Shown: piece after piece, positions 23,275 through 31,775 of the stretch
Layout of the letters: each line of letters begins with the position of its first letter
Numbering within the stretch: the stretch's first letter is position 1
Assembly: GCA_018240595.1 (NCBI GenBank)
Contig: JAFEFL010000035.1
Span: 1-64,000 of the forward strand
DNA: 64,000 bases
Direction: 5' to 3'
DNA from: Pseudomonadota bacterium
GTDB taxonomy: Bacteria > Pseudomonadota > Alphaproteobacteria > Rhizobiales > Xanthobacteraceae
The notes under the pieces: generated by a model
What the model saw: only the letters and a program-made list of their open reading frames with translations
Told to the model about the DNA's origin: nothing
Databases searched by the model: none
Made by a program: the position numbers and the translations under genes

Positions 23275-24615
23275 TCACCCCTGCACCATCCTCGCCGCCG
23301 CCTGATGGCGGCGCATGAGGCCGGCGATGTCGAGGCCGGGAATGGCGCCGTCGATCACGGTCCAGCGCCCTTCGATCATGACGCGGTCGGCGCGGTGCGC
23401 GCCGCACAACACCAGCGCCGCAAGCGCATCGCCGTAGCCGGAAAACCGCAATTCATCGAGTTTGTAGAGAGCGAGATCGGCGCGTTTGCCGACAGCGATC
23501 TCGCCGAGTTCAGGCCGGCCGACGCAGGCAGCCGAGCCCTGCGTCGCCCAGCGCAGCGCATCCTTGTGGCTGACGCGTGTGACGCCGTAGCGCCCACGCT
23601 GCAACAGGAATGCGGCGCGCACCTCCTGCATCAGGTTGGATTCGTCGTTCGACGCCGAGCCATCGACGCCGAGGCCGACGGCAACGCCGGCGCTTTCCAG
23701 TTCGCACACCGGGCAATGCCCGGAGGCCAGCGCCTGGTTCGAGCAGGCGCAGTGGCTGATCGACACCTTGCCTTTGGCGAGGCGCGGCATTTCCGCCGCG
23801 TCGAAGAATACGCCATGCGCCAGCCAGGTGCGGTGATTGAGCCAGCCGCAATCCTCGAGATAGTCGAGCGGCCGGCACTTGTAGAGCTCAAGGCAGAAGG
23901 CGTTCTCGTCCTCGGTCTCGGCGAGATGGGTGTGCAGCCGCACGTCGAGCTTGTCGGCGAGCGCCGCGGTCTTCTTCATCAGCGACGTCGTCACCGAGAA
24001 CGGCGAGCACGGCGCCAGCGCCACCTGCGTCATCGCCGCTTCGCCACGCTGGTGATAGCGCGTCACCACGCGCTCGCTGTCGGCGAGGATGGTGTCCTCG
24101 TCCTGCACCACGGAATCCGGCGGCAGGCCGCCGTCGCGCTCCGACAGGTTCATCGAGCCGCGCGTCAGCAGCACGCGGATGCCGAGCTTCTGCGCCGCCG
24201 CGATCTCGATATCGACGCCGTCCTCGAGCCCCTTCGGGAAGACATAATGATGGTCGGTGGTCGTGGTGCAGCCGGACAGCATCAGTTCGGCCATCGCCAC
24301 CGTGACGGCGGCATCGAGCGCCTCCGGCGTCATCTTGGCCCAGATCGGATACAGTGCCTTGAGCCAAGGGAACAGTTCGCGGTCGAGCGCGGCCGGGACG
24401 GCGCGCGTCAGCGTCTGGTAGAAATGATGATGGGTGTTGATCAGCCCCGGGATGACGACATGGTCGCGCGCCTCGAACACCTTGGCATTCGGCGTCGCGG
24501 GCTCCTTGCCCTTGGCGACAAGCTCGATAATGGCGCCGTCCTTGACGACGACGCCGCGCTCGGCGCCATCGGCGAGAATGGCCAGCGGGTCCTTGATCCA
24601 GAGAGCGTCGGTCAT
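23275..24615 (-). CDS. 8-oxoguanine deaminase-like amidohydrolase
   Basis: A 446-residue metal-dependent amidohydrolase of the cytosine deaminase/TRZ/ATZ type. Metal ligands: His-x-His in NTHHHFYQ, His in HTHLAETEDE, His in SHCACSN, and Asp in GLGVDGSASNDESN. Sequence style and neighbours fit 8-oxoguanine deaminase (8-oxoguanine to urate plus ammonia); guanine or another oxidised purine/pterin is possible. AAGGAA lies seven bases before the start. It faces the importer genes and is divergent from the xanthine dehydrogenase pair, so all feed urate to PuuD. Confidence 0.78.
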   Translation of the reverse strand: MTDALWIKDPLAILADGAERGVVVKDGAIIELVAKGKEPATPNAKVFEARDHVVIPGLINTHHHFYQTLTRAVPAALDRELFPWLKALYPIWAKMTPEALDAAVTVAMAELMLSGCTTTTDHHYVFPKGLEDGVDIEIAAAQKLGIRVLLTRGSMNLSERDGGLPPDSVVQDEDTILADSERVVTRYHQRGEAAMTQVALAPCSPFSVTTSLMKKTAALADKLDVRLHTHLAETEDENAFCLELYKCRPLDYLEDCGWLNHRTWLAHGVFFDAAEMPRLAKGKVSISHCACSNQALASGHCPVCELESAGVAVGLGVDGSASNDESNLMQEVRAAFLLQRGRYGVTRVSHKDALRWATQGSAACVGRPELGEIAVGKRADLALYKLDELRFSGYGDALAALVLCGAHRADRVMIEGRWTVIDGAIPGLDIAGLMRRHQAAARMVQG

Positions 24616-24667
24616 GCGCGGATTCCTTTGGCGGCATCATACGGGGACTTTGGAGTCGGACAACAGA

Positions 24668-24757
24668 CTCCGCTCACCCCCGCGAAAGCGGGGGTCCCGA
24701 AGCAGCCATCGCAGAGTTTGCGATTCTGGCTTCCCGCTTTCGCGGGAATGAGCGGAG
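24668..24757. repeat. composite palindromic intergenic repeat between divergent purine genes
   Basis: Outer arms CTCCGCTCA (24668-24676) and TGAGCGGAG (24749-24757) enclose hairpins CCCCCGC-gaaa-GCGGGGG and CCCGC-tttc-GCGGG. It occupies the divergent promoter region of the deaminase and xanthine dehydrogenase genes, unlike a terminator, and shares its CGCGAAAGCGGGG core with the repeat at 17238. Confidence 0.75.
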
Positions 24758-24776
24758 AAAGTGGCAGGCGCAGCCC

Positions 24777-25598
24777 ATGGACCTGAACACGGTCACCCAG
24801 ATCGTTCGGCCGGCGGGGCGCGAGGAGATTCCGGCCTGGCGCGACGGCGATGCCTATCTCGCCGGCGGCAGCTGGCTGTTCTCCGAACCGCAGGACAGAC
24901 TGACGCGGCTGATCGACCTGTCGACTTTGGGCTGGGAGCCGCTGCGCGTCTCCGATGCCGGGCTGGAAATCGCCGCCACCTGCACCATCGCGCAGCTCGA
25001 CGGCTTGGCCGCGCCACCGGCGTGGACCGCGGCGCCGCTGATCGGCCAGTGCTGCCGAGCCTTTCTCGCCTCCTTCAAGATCTGGAACGTCTCCACCGTC
25101 GGCGGCAATCTCTGCATGTCGCTGCCGGCCGGGCCGATGATCTCGCTGACGACGGCGCTCGACGGCGAGCTCGTCATCTGGACCGCAGGCGGCGGCGAGC
25201 GGCGCGTCCCGGTGCTGAATTTCGTCACCGGCAACAATCGCAATGATCTGAGACCCGGCGAGATCGTCCGCGCCATCCATCTGTCGCGCGCCGCGCTGAC
25301 GCGACGCACCGCGTTCCGTCAGATTTCGCTGCAGAATGTCGGTCGCTCCGCCGCGCTGATCATCGGCACGCGCGATGCCAATGGCGCCTTCGTCCTCACC
25401 GTGACGGCGTCGACGCCACGGCCCTATCAATTCCGCTTCGACGCCCTGCCCTCGGCCGGTGACCTCACCGCGCGCATCGATGCCACCATCGATGGCACAT
25501 GGTTCGACGACATTCACGGCCTCCCGGCCTGGCGCCGCGCCATGACGCTGCATTTCGCTCGCGAGATTGTCGCCGAACTCGGCGGAGGCGCGCCATGA
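24777..25598 (+). CDS. xanthine dehydrogenase-family FAD-binding subunit
   Basis: A 273-residue FAD-binding (CO dehydrogenase flavoprotein-type) subunit with AGGSWLFSEPQ, the FAD loop NVSTVGGNLC and FRQISLQNVGR. It accepts electrons from the iron-sulfur clusters and passes them to NAD or another acceptor. Starts within 20 bases after the palindromic repeat. Its stop overlaps the ATG of the following gene (ATGA), indicating coupled translation and a matched-subunit enzyme. Confidence 0.88.
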   Translation: MDLNTVTQIVRPAGREEIPAWRDGDAYLAGGSWLFSEPQDRLTRLIDLSTLGWEPLRVSDAGLEIAATCTIAQLDGLAAPPAWTAAPLIGQCCRAFLASFKIWNVSTVGGNLCMSLPAGPMISLTTALDGELVIWTAGGGERRVPVLNFVTGNNRNDLRPGEIVRAIHLSRAALTRRTAFRQISLQNVGRSAALIIGTRDANGAFVLTVTASTPRPYQFRFDALPSAGDLTARIDATIDGTWFDDIHGLPAWRRAMTLHFAREIVAELGGGAP

Positions 25599-28303
25599 TC
25601 TTCAAAATCAACGGCCGCGACTTCGAGGAGCAGCCCGCACCGGGCCAGTGCCTGCGCACCTTCCTGCGCCAGCTCGGCCATTTCGGCGTCAAGAAGGGCT
25701 GCGACGCCGGCGATTGCGGCGCCTGCACCGTGTATCTCGATGGCGAGCCGGTACATTCCTGCCTCGTGCCGGCCTTCCGCGCCGACGGTCATGAGGTGAC
25801 GACCATCGAGGGGCTGGCGAACGGCAGCGAGCTGCACCCGATGCAGCAGGCTTTCCTCGACGCGCAGGGCTATCAGTGCGGCTTCTGCACCGCCGGCATG
25901 ATCCTGACGGCCGCCGCGCTCAACCAGGAACAGAAGGCCGATCTCGGCCGCGCGCTCAAGGGTAACTTGTGCCGCTGCACCGGCTATCGGTCGATCGAGG
26001 ATGCCATTGCCGGCCGCCACGATGTTTCGGAGGCCAAAGCCGGCTGCGGCGTCGGCCATAACGTGCCCGCACCGGCCGGGCCAGATGTCGTCACCGGCAA
26101 GGCGCGCTTCACGCTCGACGTCGCCATCGACGGCCTGCATCACATCAAGCTTGCGCGCTCGCCGCATGCGCACGCGCGCATCGTCAGCATCGACAAGACC
26201 GCGGCGCTCACGGTGCCGGGCGTCGTCGCGGTACTGACGCATGAGGACGCGCCAGCGACGCTCTACTCAAGCGCCCGGCACGAGAGCCGCGAAACCGATC
26301 CCGACGATACCCGCGTGCTCGACGATGTCGTGCGCTTCATCGGCCAGCGCGTCGCCGCCGTGGTGGCGACCAGCGAAGCCGCCGCCGAGGAAGGCTGCCG
26401 CCGGCTCAAAGTCGATTACGAGATATTGCCGGCGGTGTTCGATCCGGAGGCAGCGATCCGGCCCGGCGCGCCGCGCCTGCACGACAAGGGCCCAGAGGCG
26501 CGCATTCACGACGCCTCGCGCAATCTCGTCGCCGAAATGCATGGCGCCACCGGCAATGTCGGACAAGGCTTCGCCGCGGCCGACGCCATCCACGAAGGCA
26601 CCTACTTCGTGCCCCGCGTGCAGCACGCGCATCTGGAAACGCTGTGCGCCATCGCCTGGATCGACGAGAGCGGTCGGCTCAATGTGCGCTCCTCAACTCA
26701 GGTGCCGTTCCTGACGCGGCTCGAACTGGCGCATGTCTTCGGCCTTGAACCCGACAAGGTGCGCGTGTTCTGCGAGCGCGTCGGCGGCGGCTTCGGTGCC
26801 AAGCAGGAAATGTTGACCGAGGACATCGCGGCGCTGGCGGCGCTGAAGACCGGCAAGCCGGTGCAGCTCGAATTCACCCGCGAAGAGCAGTTCACCGGCG
26901 CCACCACGCGGCATCCGATGAAGGTCGCGATCAAGATCGGCGCAAAACGCGACGGCACCCTCACCGCGATGCAGATGCATGTCGTCTCGAACACCGGCGC
27001 CTATGGCAATCACGGCATGCCGGTGCTCGAGCACGCCTGTTCGGAATCGGTCAGCGTCTATCGCTGCGCCAACAAGAAGATCGACGGCTATGCCGCCTAC
27101 ACCAACACGGTGCCGGCCGGCGCGTTTCGCGGTTACGGCCTGCCGCAGACGAGCTTCGCCGTGGAATCGGCGATGGACGAAGTGGCGCGCCTGATCGGCA
27201 TGGATGCGCTGGAATTCCGCCGCCTCAATGTGGTGCGCAAGGGCGAGCCGATGATCGGCCTGCACGTCTCGCCGGACGACGTCATCTACGGCAGCTACGG
27301 CCTCGATCAGTGTCTCGATCTCGTCCAGGCGGCGCTGCTGCGCGGCGACGGCGATGAAGCCCCCACCGGCTGGGCGGTCGGCGAAGGCACGGCGCTCACC
27401 ATGATCGACACCGTGCCGCCGGGCGGGCATTTCTCCGACACCTATATCTGGCTGGAGGCCGACGGCACCTACAACATGACCATCGGCACCGCCGAGTTCG
27501 GCAATGGTACCTCGACGGTGCATCGCCAGATCGCGGCCAGCGTGCTCAATGCCAGTCCGCGCGATATTGCCTTCACGCAATCCGACACCGACCATGGCGG
27601 CCACGACACCGGCGCCTATGGTTCGACCGGCACCGTGGTGGCGGGGCGCGCCACGCAGCGCGCGGCGGAAGCCTTGCGCGACAAGATATTGGACTTTGCC
27701 GCCGCGCAATCCGGCGTCGATCGCGCGCAATGCAGGCTCGCCGGCAATGCCGTCGATTGCGACGGCAAGTCCATGGCGCTCAGCGAACTCTTCCGCATCG
27801 CCGAGGCTTTCGTCGTCGATCTGTCGGCGCACGGCAAATCGAACGGCATTCCGCGCTCGGTCGCCTTCAACGTGCATGGCTTCCGCGTCGCGGTGAACCT
27901 GGCGACCGGCGAAGTGAAAATCCTCAAGAGCGTGCAGGCGGCCGACGCCGGCTTCGTCATCAACCCGATGCAGTGCCGCGCCCAGGTCGAAGGCGGCGTG
28001 GCGCAGGCGCTCGGCGCCGCGATGCTCGAGGAAGTCGTCATCGACGGCGAAGGCCGCGTCACGAACCCGGCGCTGCGGCACTACCGCATCCCGGCCTTCG
28101 CCGACGTGCCGCACACCGAGGTGCTGTTCGCCCGGACCTCGGACGAACTCGGGCCGTTCGGCGCCAAGTCGATGAGCGAGAGCCCCTACAACCCGGTCGC
28201 CGCGGCGCTGGCCAATGCCATCCGCGCCGCCACCGGGGTGCGGTCCTTTTCGCTGCCGCTGCGGGCGGACCGCATTCATGCGGGTATCACCGCCGCCGGC
28301 TAA
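25595..28303 (+). CDS. xanthine dehydrogenase-family protein: 2Fe-2S domain fused to molybdenum subunit
   Basis: A 902-residue fusion. Residues 1-140 hold two [2Fe-2S] clusters: plant-type Cys36, Cys41, Cys44 and Cys56, and the helical-type Cys95, Cys98, Cys126 and Cys128. Residues 160-900 are the molybdopterin large subunit, with RVGGGFGAKQ, GAFRGYGLPQ and the late GAKSMSESP loop carrying the catalytic Glu. With the FAD protein upstream it forms a complete hydroxylase. Setting among urate genes suggests xanthine/hypoxanthine, but related N-heterocycles cannot be excluded. GGAGG precedes ATG 25595. Confidence 0.88.
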   Translation: MIFKINGRDFEEQPAPGQCLRTFLRQLGHFGVKKGCDAGDCGACTVYLDGEPVHSCLVPAFRADGHEVTTIEGLANGSELHPMQQAFLDAQGYQCGFCTAGMILTAAALNQEQKADLGRALKGNLCRCTGYRSIEDAIAGRHDVSEAKAGCGVGHNVPAPAGPDVVTGKARFTLDVAIDGLHHIKLARSPHAHARIVSIDKTAALTVPGVVAVLTHEDAPATLYSSARHESRETDPDDTRVLDDVVRFIGQRVAAVVATSEAAAEEGCRRLKVDYEILPAVFDPEAAIRPGAPRLHDKGPEARIHDASRNLVAEMHGATGNVGQGFAAADAIHEGTYFVPRVQHAHLETLCAIAWIDESGRLNVRSSTQVPFLTRLELAHVFGLEPDKVRVFCERVGGGFGAKQEMLTEDIAALAALKTGKPVQLEFTREEQFTGATTRHPMKVAIKIGAKRDGTLTAMQMHVVSNTGAYGNHGMPVLEHACSESVSVYRCANKKIDGYAAYTNTVPAGAFRGYGLPQTSFAVESAMDEVARLIGMDALEFRRLNVVRKGEPMIGLHVSPDDVIYGSYGLDQCLDLVQAALLRGDGDEAPTGWAVGEGTALTMIDTVPPGGHFSDTYIWLEADGTYNMTIGTAEFGNGTSTVHRQIAASVLNASPRDIAFTQSDTDHGGHDTGAYGSTGTVVAGRATQRAAEALRDKILDFAAAQSGVDRAQCRLAGNAVDCDGKSMALSELFRIAEAFVVDLSAHGKSNGIPRSVAFNVHGFRVAVNLATGEVKILKSVQAADAGFVINPMQCRAQVEGGVAQALGAAMLEEVVIDGEGRVTNPALRHYRIPAFADVPHTEVLFARTSDELGPFGAKSMSESPYNPVAAALANAIRAATGVRSFSLPLRADRIHAGITAAG

Positions 28304-28361
28304 CCACGTCCCGCTAAACGGCTGGAATCGGGACCGTTTCGGGCGCCCAATGGGCGGGCAG

Positions 28362-28378
28362 TCGGCCCGGAACTTGCT
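28362..28378 (+). promoter_or_regulatory. possible sigma-54 promoter of the transglutaminase/ATP-grasp operon
   Basis: TCGGCCCGGAACTTGCT has an exact TTGCT -12 box and GG-N10-GC spacing; the -24 box differs from TTGGCACG at two positions. It lies about 68 bases upstream of the operon's first ATG. In GC-rich DNA such a match can arise by chance, so this is tentative. Confidence 0.35.
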
Positions 28379-28445
28379 TCCTCAAAGGGCAATCGTTCGG
28401 CCGCCAAAGTGAATAAACTGGCCTCGCAACAGGGTACGCGTCGCC

Positions 28446-31400
28446 ATGTCCATCCTCGCCGGCCTCCATCATCTGACGAGCTACAAATACGACCGGCCCA
28501 TCGCGCTCGGGCCGCAGATCGTCCGCCTGCGGCCGGCGCCGCACAGCCGCACCAAAATCCCGAGCTATTCGCTCAAGGTCACGCCGGCCGAGCACTTCGT
28601 GAACTGGCAGCAGGACCCGCACGGCAACTGGCTCGCCCGCTTCGTCTTCCCGGAGAAGACCACCGAATTCTCGGTCACGGTCGATTTCACCGCCGACCTC
28701 GAAGTCATCAATCCGTTCGACTTCTTCGTCGAGCCTTACGCCGAGCAATGGCCGTTCACCTACGCCGACGAACTCAAGGACGACCTCGCGCCTTATCTGA
28801 AGACCGAGCCGGCAGAACCGCTGCTGCAGACGCTGATCGATTCGATTTCGCGCGACAAGCGCAACACCGTCGATTTCGTCGTCGATCTCAACCAGCGCAT
28901 CAACCAGGCGGTCAAATACGTCGTGCGCCTGGAGCCCGGCGTGCAGACGCCGGACGAAACCTTGTCCTGCGGCAGCGGCTCGTGCCGCGACTCGGCTTGG
29001 CTGATGGTGCAGCTCCTGCGTCACATCGGTCTCGCCGCGCGCTTCGTCTCCGGCTATCTGATCCAGCTGCGCCCCGATCTGAAATCGCTCGACGGGCCGA
29101 GTGGCACCGATGTCGATTTCACCGATCTGCACGCCTGGACCGAAGTCTATCTGCCGGGCGCCGGCTGGATCGGTCTCGATCCGACCTCCGGCCTGCTCTG
29201 CGGCGAAGGCCACATCCCGGTGGCGGCGACGCCGCATTACCGCTCCGCCGCGCCGATCACCGGCCTGGTCGAGCCGGCCGAAGTCACGTTCAACTTCGAC
29301 ATGTCGGTGGCGCGCATCGCCGAACGGCCGCGCGTCACCGCGCCGTTCTCCGATGAGGCGTGGAACGCGCTGGACGCGCTCGGCAACAAGGTCGATGCCG
29401 ATCTCGACACCTGGGACGTGCGGCTCACCATGGGCGGCGAGCCGACCTTCGTCTCGATCGACGATTATCAATCCGCCGAATGGAACACCGCCGCGCTCGG
29501 GCCGCATAAGCTGAAGCGCGCCGGCGATCTTGTCGAACGCCTGCGTACGCGCTTTGCGCCCGGCGCGCTACTGCACTACGGCCAGGGCAAATGGTATCCG
29601 GGCGAAGAGCTGCCGCGCTGGGCCTATTCGCTGTACTGGCGGCGCGACGGCGAACCGATGTGGCGCAATCTCGACCTCATCGCTCGCGACAAGACCACGC
29701 CGCCGCCGTCCTCGCTGGATCTGCAGAACTTCGCCGAAGCCTTTGCCGCGCGCATCGGCCTGCGTGCCGAATTCGTGCAGCCGCTCTACGAGGATCCGGC
29801 CGAGCGCCTGCTCAAGGAAAGCGCGCTGCCGGACAATGTCGATCCGGCCAATCCGAAGATCGACGATGCCGCCGAGCGCAACCGCATCATGCGCTCCTTC
29901 GAGAAGAAGCTGACGCATCCGGCCGGCTTCGTCATTCCGGTGCAGCACTGGACCGCGCAGGCCAGCAGCGGCTGGCTGTCGGAAATCTGGAATACGCGGC
30001 GCGGCCGGCTGTTCCTCATTCCCGGCGACTCGCCGGCCGGTTTCCGCCTGCCGCTCGGCCAGTTGCCCTATATCGCGCCGGCCGACTACCCGCACGCCAT
30101 CCCGGCCGATCCGTTCAGCGAGCACGCGCCGCTGCCGGCCATGGCCGCCGCGGCGGAAGCCAACAAGGCGCCGCCGTTGCAGCCGGACACGCTGGTGGCG
30201 CAAGCCGGGCCGAGCGCGCTGGCGCGATTGCAGGCGAGCCACATTCCGGTGCGTACCGCGCTGACCATGGAAATCCGCGACGGCCGCCTCGCCGTGTTCA
30301 TGCCGCCGGCCGAGCGGCTGGAGGATTATCTCGAGCTGCTCCATGCGGTCGAAGCGACCGCCGAAGCGCTCAACATCCCCGTGCATGTCGAAGGCTACGC
30401 GCCGCCGCACGATCCGCGCATCAGCGTCATCAAGGTGACGCCCGATCCCGGCGTCATCGAGGTCAACGTGCATCCGGCGGCGAACTGGCGCGAGGCGGTC
30501 GATATCACCCGCGGTCTTTATGACGACGCACGTCAGGCGCGGCTCGGCACCGACAAGTTCATGATCGATGGGCGGCATACCGGCACCGGCGGCGGCAACC
30601 ACGTCGTCCTCGGCGGCCAGTTCGCCTCCGACTCACCGTTCCTGCGCCGCCCCGATCTGTTGAAGAGTCTCGTGCTGTATTGGCAGCGCCATCCGTCGCT
30701 GTCTTATCTGTTCTCCGGCCTGTTCATCGGTCCGACCAGCCAGGCGCCGCGCATCGATGAAGCGCGCCAGGACATTCTCTACGAACTCGAAATCGCCATG
30801 TCGAACGTGCCGGCGCCGGGTAACGGTTACGCGCCGCCGCCTTGGCTGGTCGATCGCCTCTTCCGCAACATCCTCGTCGATGTCACCGGCAATACCCACC
30901 GCACCGAGATCTGCATCGATAAATTGTTCTCGCCGGACGGCCCGACCGGCCGGCTCGGCCTCGTCGAATTCCGCTGCTTCGAGATGCCGCCGGATGCACG
31001 CATGTCGCTGGCGCAGCAACTCCTGCTGCGCGCGCTGGTGGCGTGGTTCTGGCGCGAGCCGCAGGACGGCAAGCTGGCGCGCTGGGGCACGGCGCTGCAC
31101 GACAAGTTCATGCTCGAGCATTATGTGTGGAGCGATTTCCTCGACGTGCTCGATGATTTGAAGCGCGCCGGCTATGCGTTCGATCCCGTGTGGTTCGACG
31201 CGCAGCGCCAATTCCGCTTCCCGCGCTATGGGCTGGTCGAACATGGCGGCGTGGCGCTGGAGCTGCGTCATGCGCTCGAGCCGTGGCACGTGCTCGGCGA
31301 GGAAGCCGCCGGCGGCGGCACCACGCGCTTCGTCGATTCATCGGTCGAGCGTTTGCAGGTCAAGGTCGAAGGCTTCGTCGAAGGCCGTCACACCGTCACC

Positions 31401-31766
31401 TGTAACGGCCGCCGCCTGCCGCTGCGTTCCACCGGCCGCAGCGGCGAAGCCGTCGCCGGCGTGCGCTTCAAGGCATGGAATCTGTCGGCGGCTTTGCAGC
31501 CGGCATTGCCGGTCAACGCGCCGCTGACCTTCGACATCGTCGATCTGTGGAGCCGGCGCTCGCTGGGCGGCTGCGTTTATCATGTCGCCCATCCGGGTGG
31601 CCGCAATTACGAGACATTTCCTGTGAACTCCTACGAGGCCGAAGCGCGGCGGCGGGCGCGCTTCGAGGATATCGGCCATACTGGCGGCCGCTACGAGCCG
31701 CCGCCGGAGGCGCCGTCGCTCGAATTCCCGCACACGCTTGACCTCAGGCGTCCGGGCTGGCTCTAA
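28446..31766 (+). CDS. transglutaminase-like protein with DUF2126 (large, 1106 aa)
   Basis: Residues 1-290 are a bacterial transglutaminase-like N region plus papain-fold core with Cys180 (GSCRDSA), His229 (DLHAW) and Asp245 (GLDPT). The remaining 800 residues are DUF2126, with [21 protein letters not shown] and [11 protein letters not shown] motifs. No signal peptide, so it is likely cytoplasmic. Family knowledge: such proteins co-occur with circularly permuted ATP-grasp/alpha-E genes and are predicted to cut or transfer amide bonds in peptides. Ten bases separate it from the next gene. Substrate unknown. Confidence 0.88.
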   Translation: MSILAGLHHLTSYKYDRPIALGPQIVRLRPAPHSRTKIPSYSLKVTPAEHFVNWQQDPHGNWLARFVFPEKTTEFSVTVDFTADLEVINPFDFFVEPYAEQWPFTYADELKDDLAPYLKTEPAEPLLQTLIDSISRDKRNTVDFVVDLNQRINQAVKYVVRLEPGVQTPDETLSCGSGSCRDSAWLMVQLLRHIGLAARFVSGYLIQLRPDLKSLDGPSGTDVDFTDLHAWTEVYLPGAGWIGLDPTSGLLCGEGHIPVAATPHYRSAAPITGLVEPAEVTFNFDMSVARIAERPRVTAPFSDEAWNALDALGNKVDADLDTWDVRLTMGGEPTFVSIDDYQSAEWNTAALGPHKLKRAGDLVERLRTRFAPGALLHYGQGKWYPGEELPRWAYSLYWRRDGEPMWRNLDLIARDKTTPPPSSLDLQNFAEAFAARIGLRAEFVQPLYEDPAERLLKESALPDNVDPANPKIDDAAERNRIMRSFEKKLTHPAGFVIPVQHWTAQASSGWLSEIWNTRRGRLFLIPGDSPAGFRLPLGQLPYIAPADYPHAIPADPFSEHAPLPAMAAAAEANKAPPLQPDTLVAQAGPSALARLQASHIPVRTALTMEIRDGRLAVFMPPAERLEDYLELLHAVEATAEALNIPVHVEGYAPPHDPRISVIKVTPDPGVIEVNVHPAANWREAVDITRGLYDDARQARLGTDKFMIDGRHTGTGGGNHVVLGGQFASDSPFLRRPDLLKSLVLYWQRHPSLSYLFSGLFIGPTSQAPRIDEARQDILYELEIAMSNVPAPGNGYAPPPWLVDRLFRNILVDVTGNTHRTEICIDKLFSPDGPTGRLGLVEFRCFEMPPDARMSLAQQLLLRALVAWFWREPQDGKLARWGTALHDKFMLEHYVWSDFLDVLDDLKRAGYAFDPVWFDAQRQFRFPRYGLVEHGGVALELRHALEPWHVLGEEAAGGGTTRFVDSSVERLQVKVEGFVEGRHTVTCNGRRLPLRSTGRSGEAVAGVRFKAWNLSAALQPALPVNAPLTFDIVDLWSRRSLGGCVYHVAHPGGRNYETFPVNSYEAEARRRARFEDIGHTGGRYEPPPEAPSLEFPHTLDLRRPGWL

Positions 31767-31775
31767 CCCGACCTC

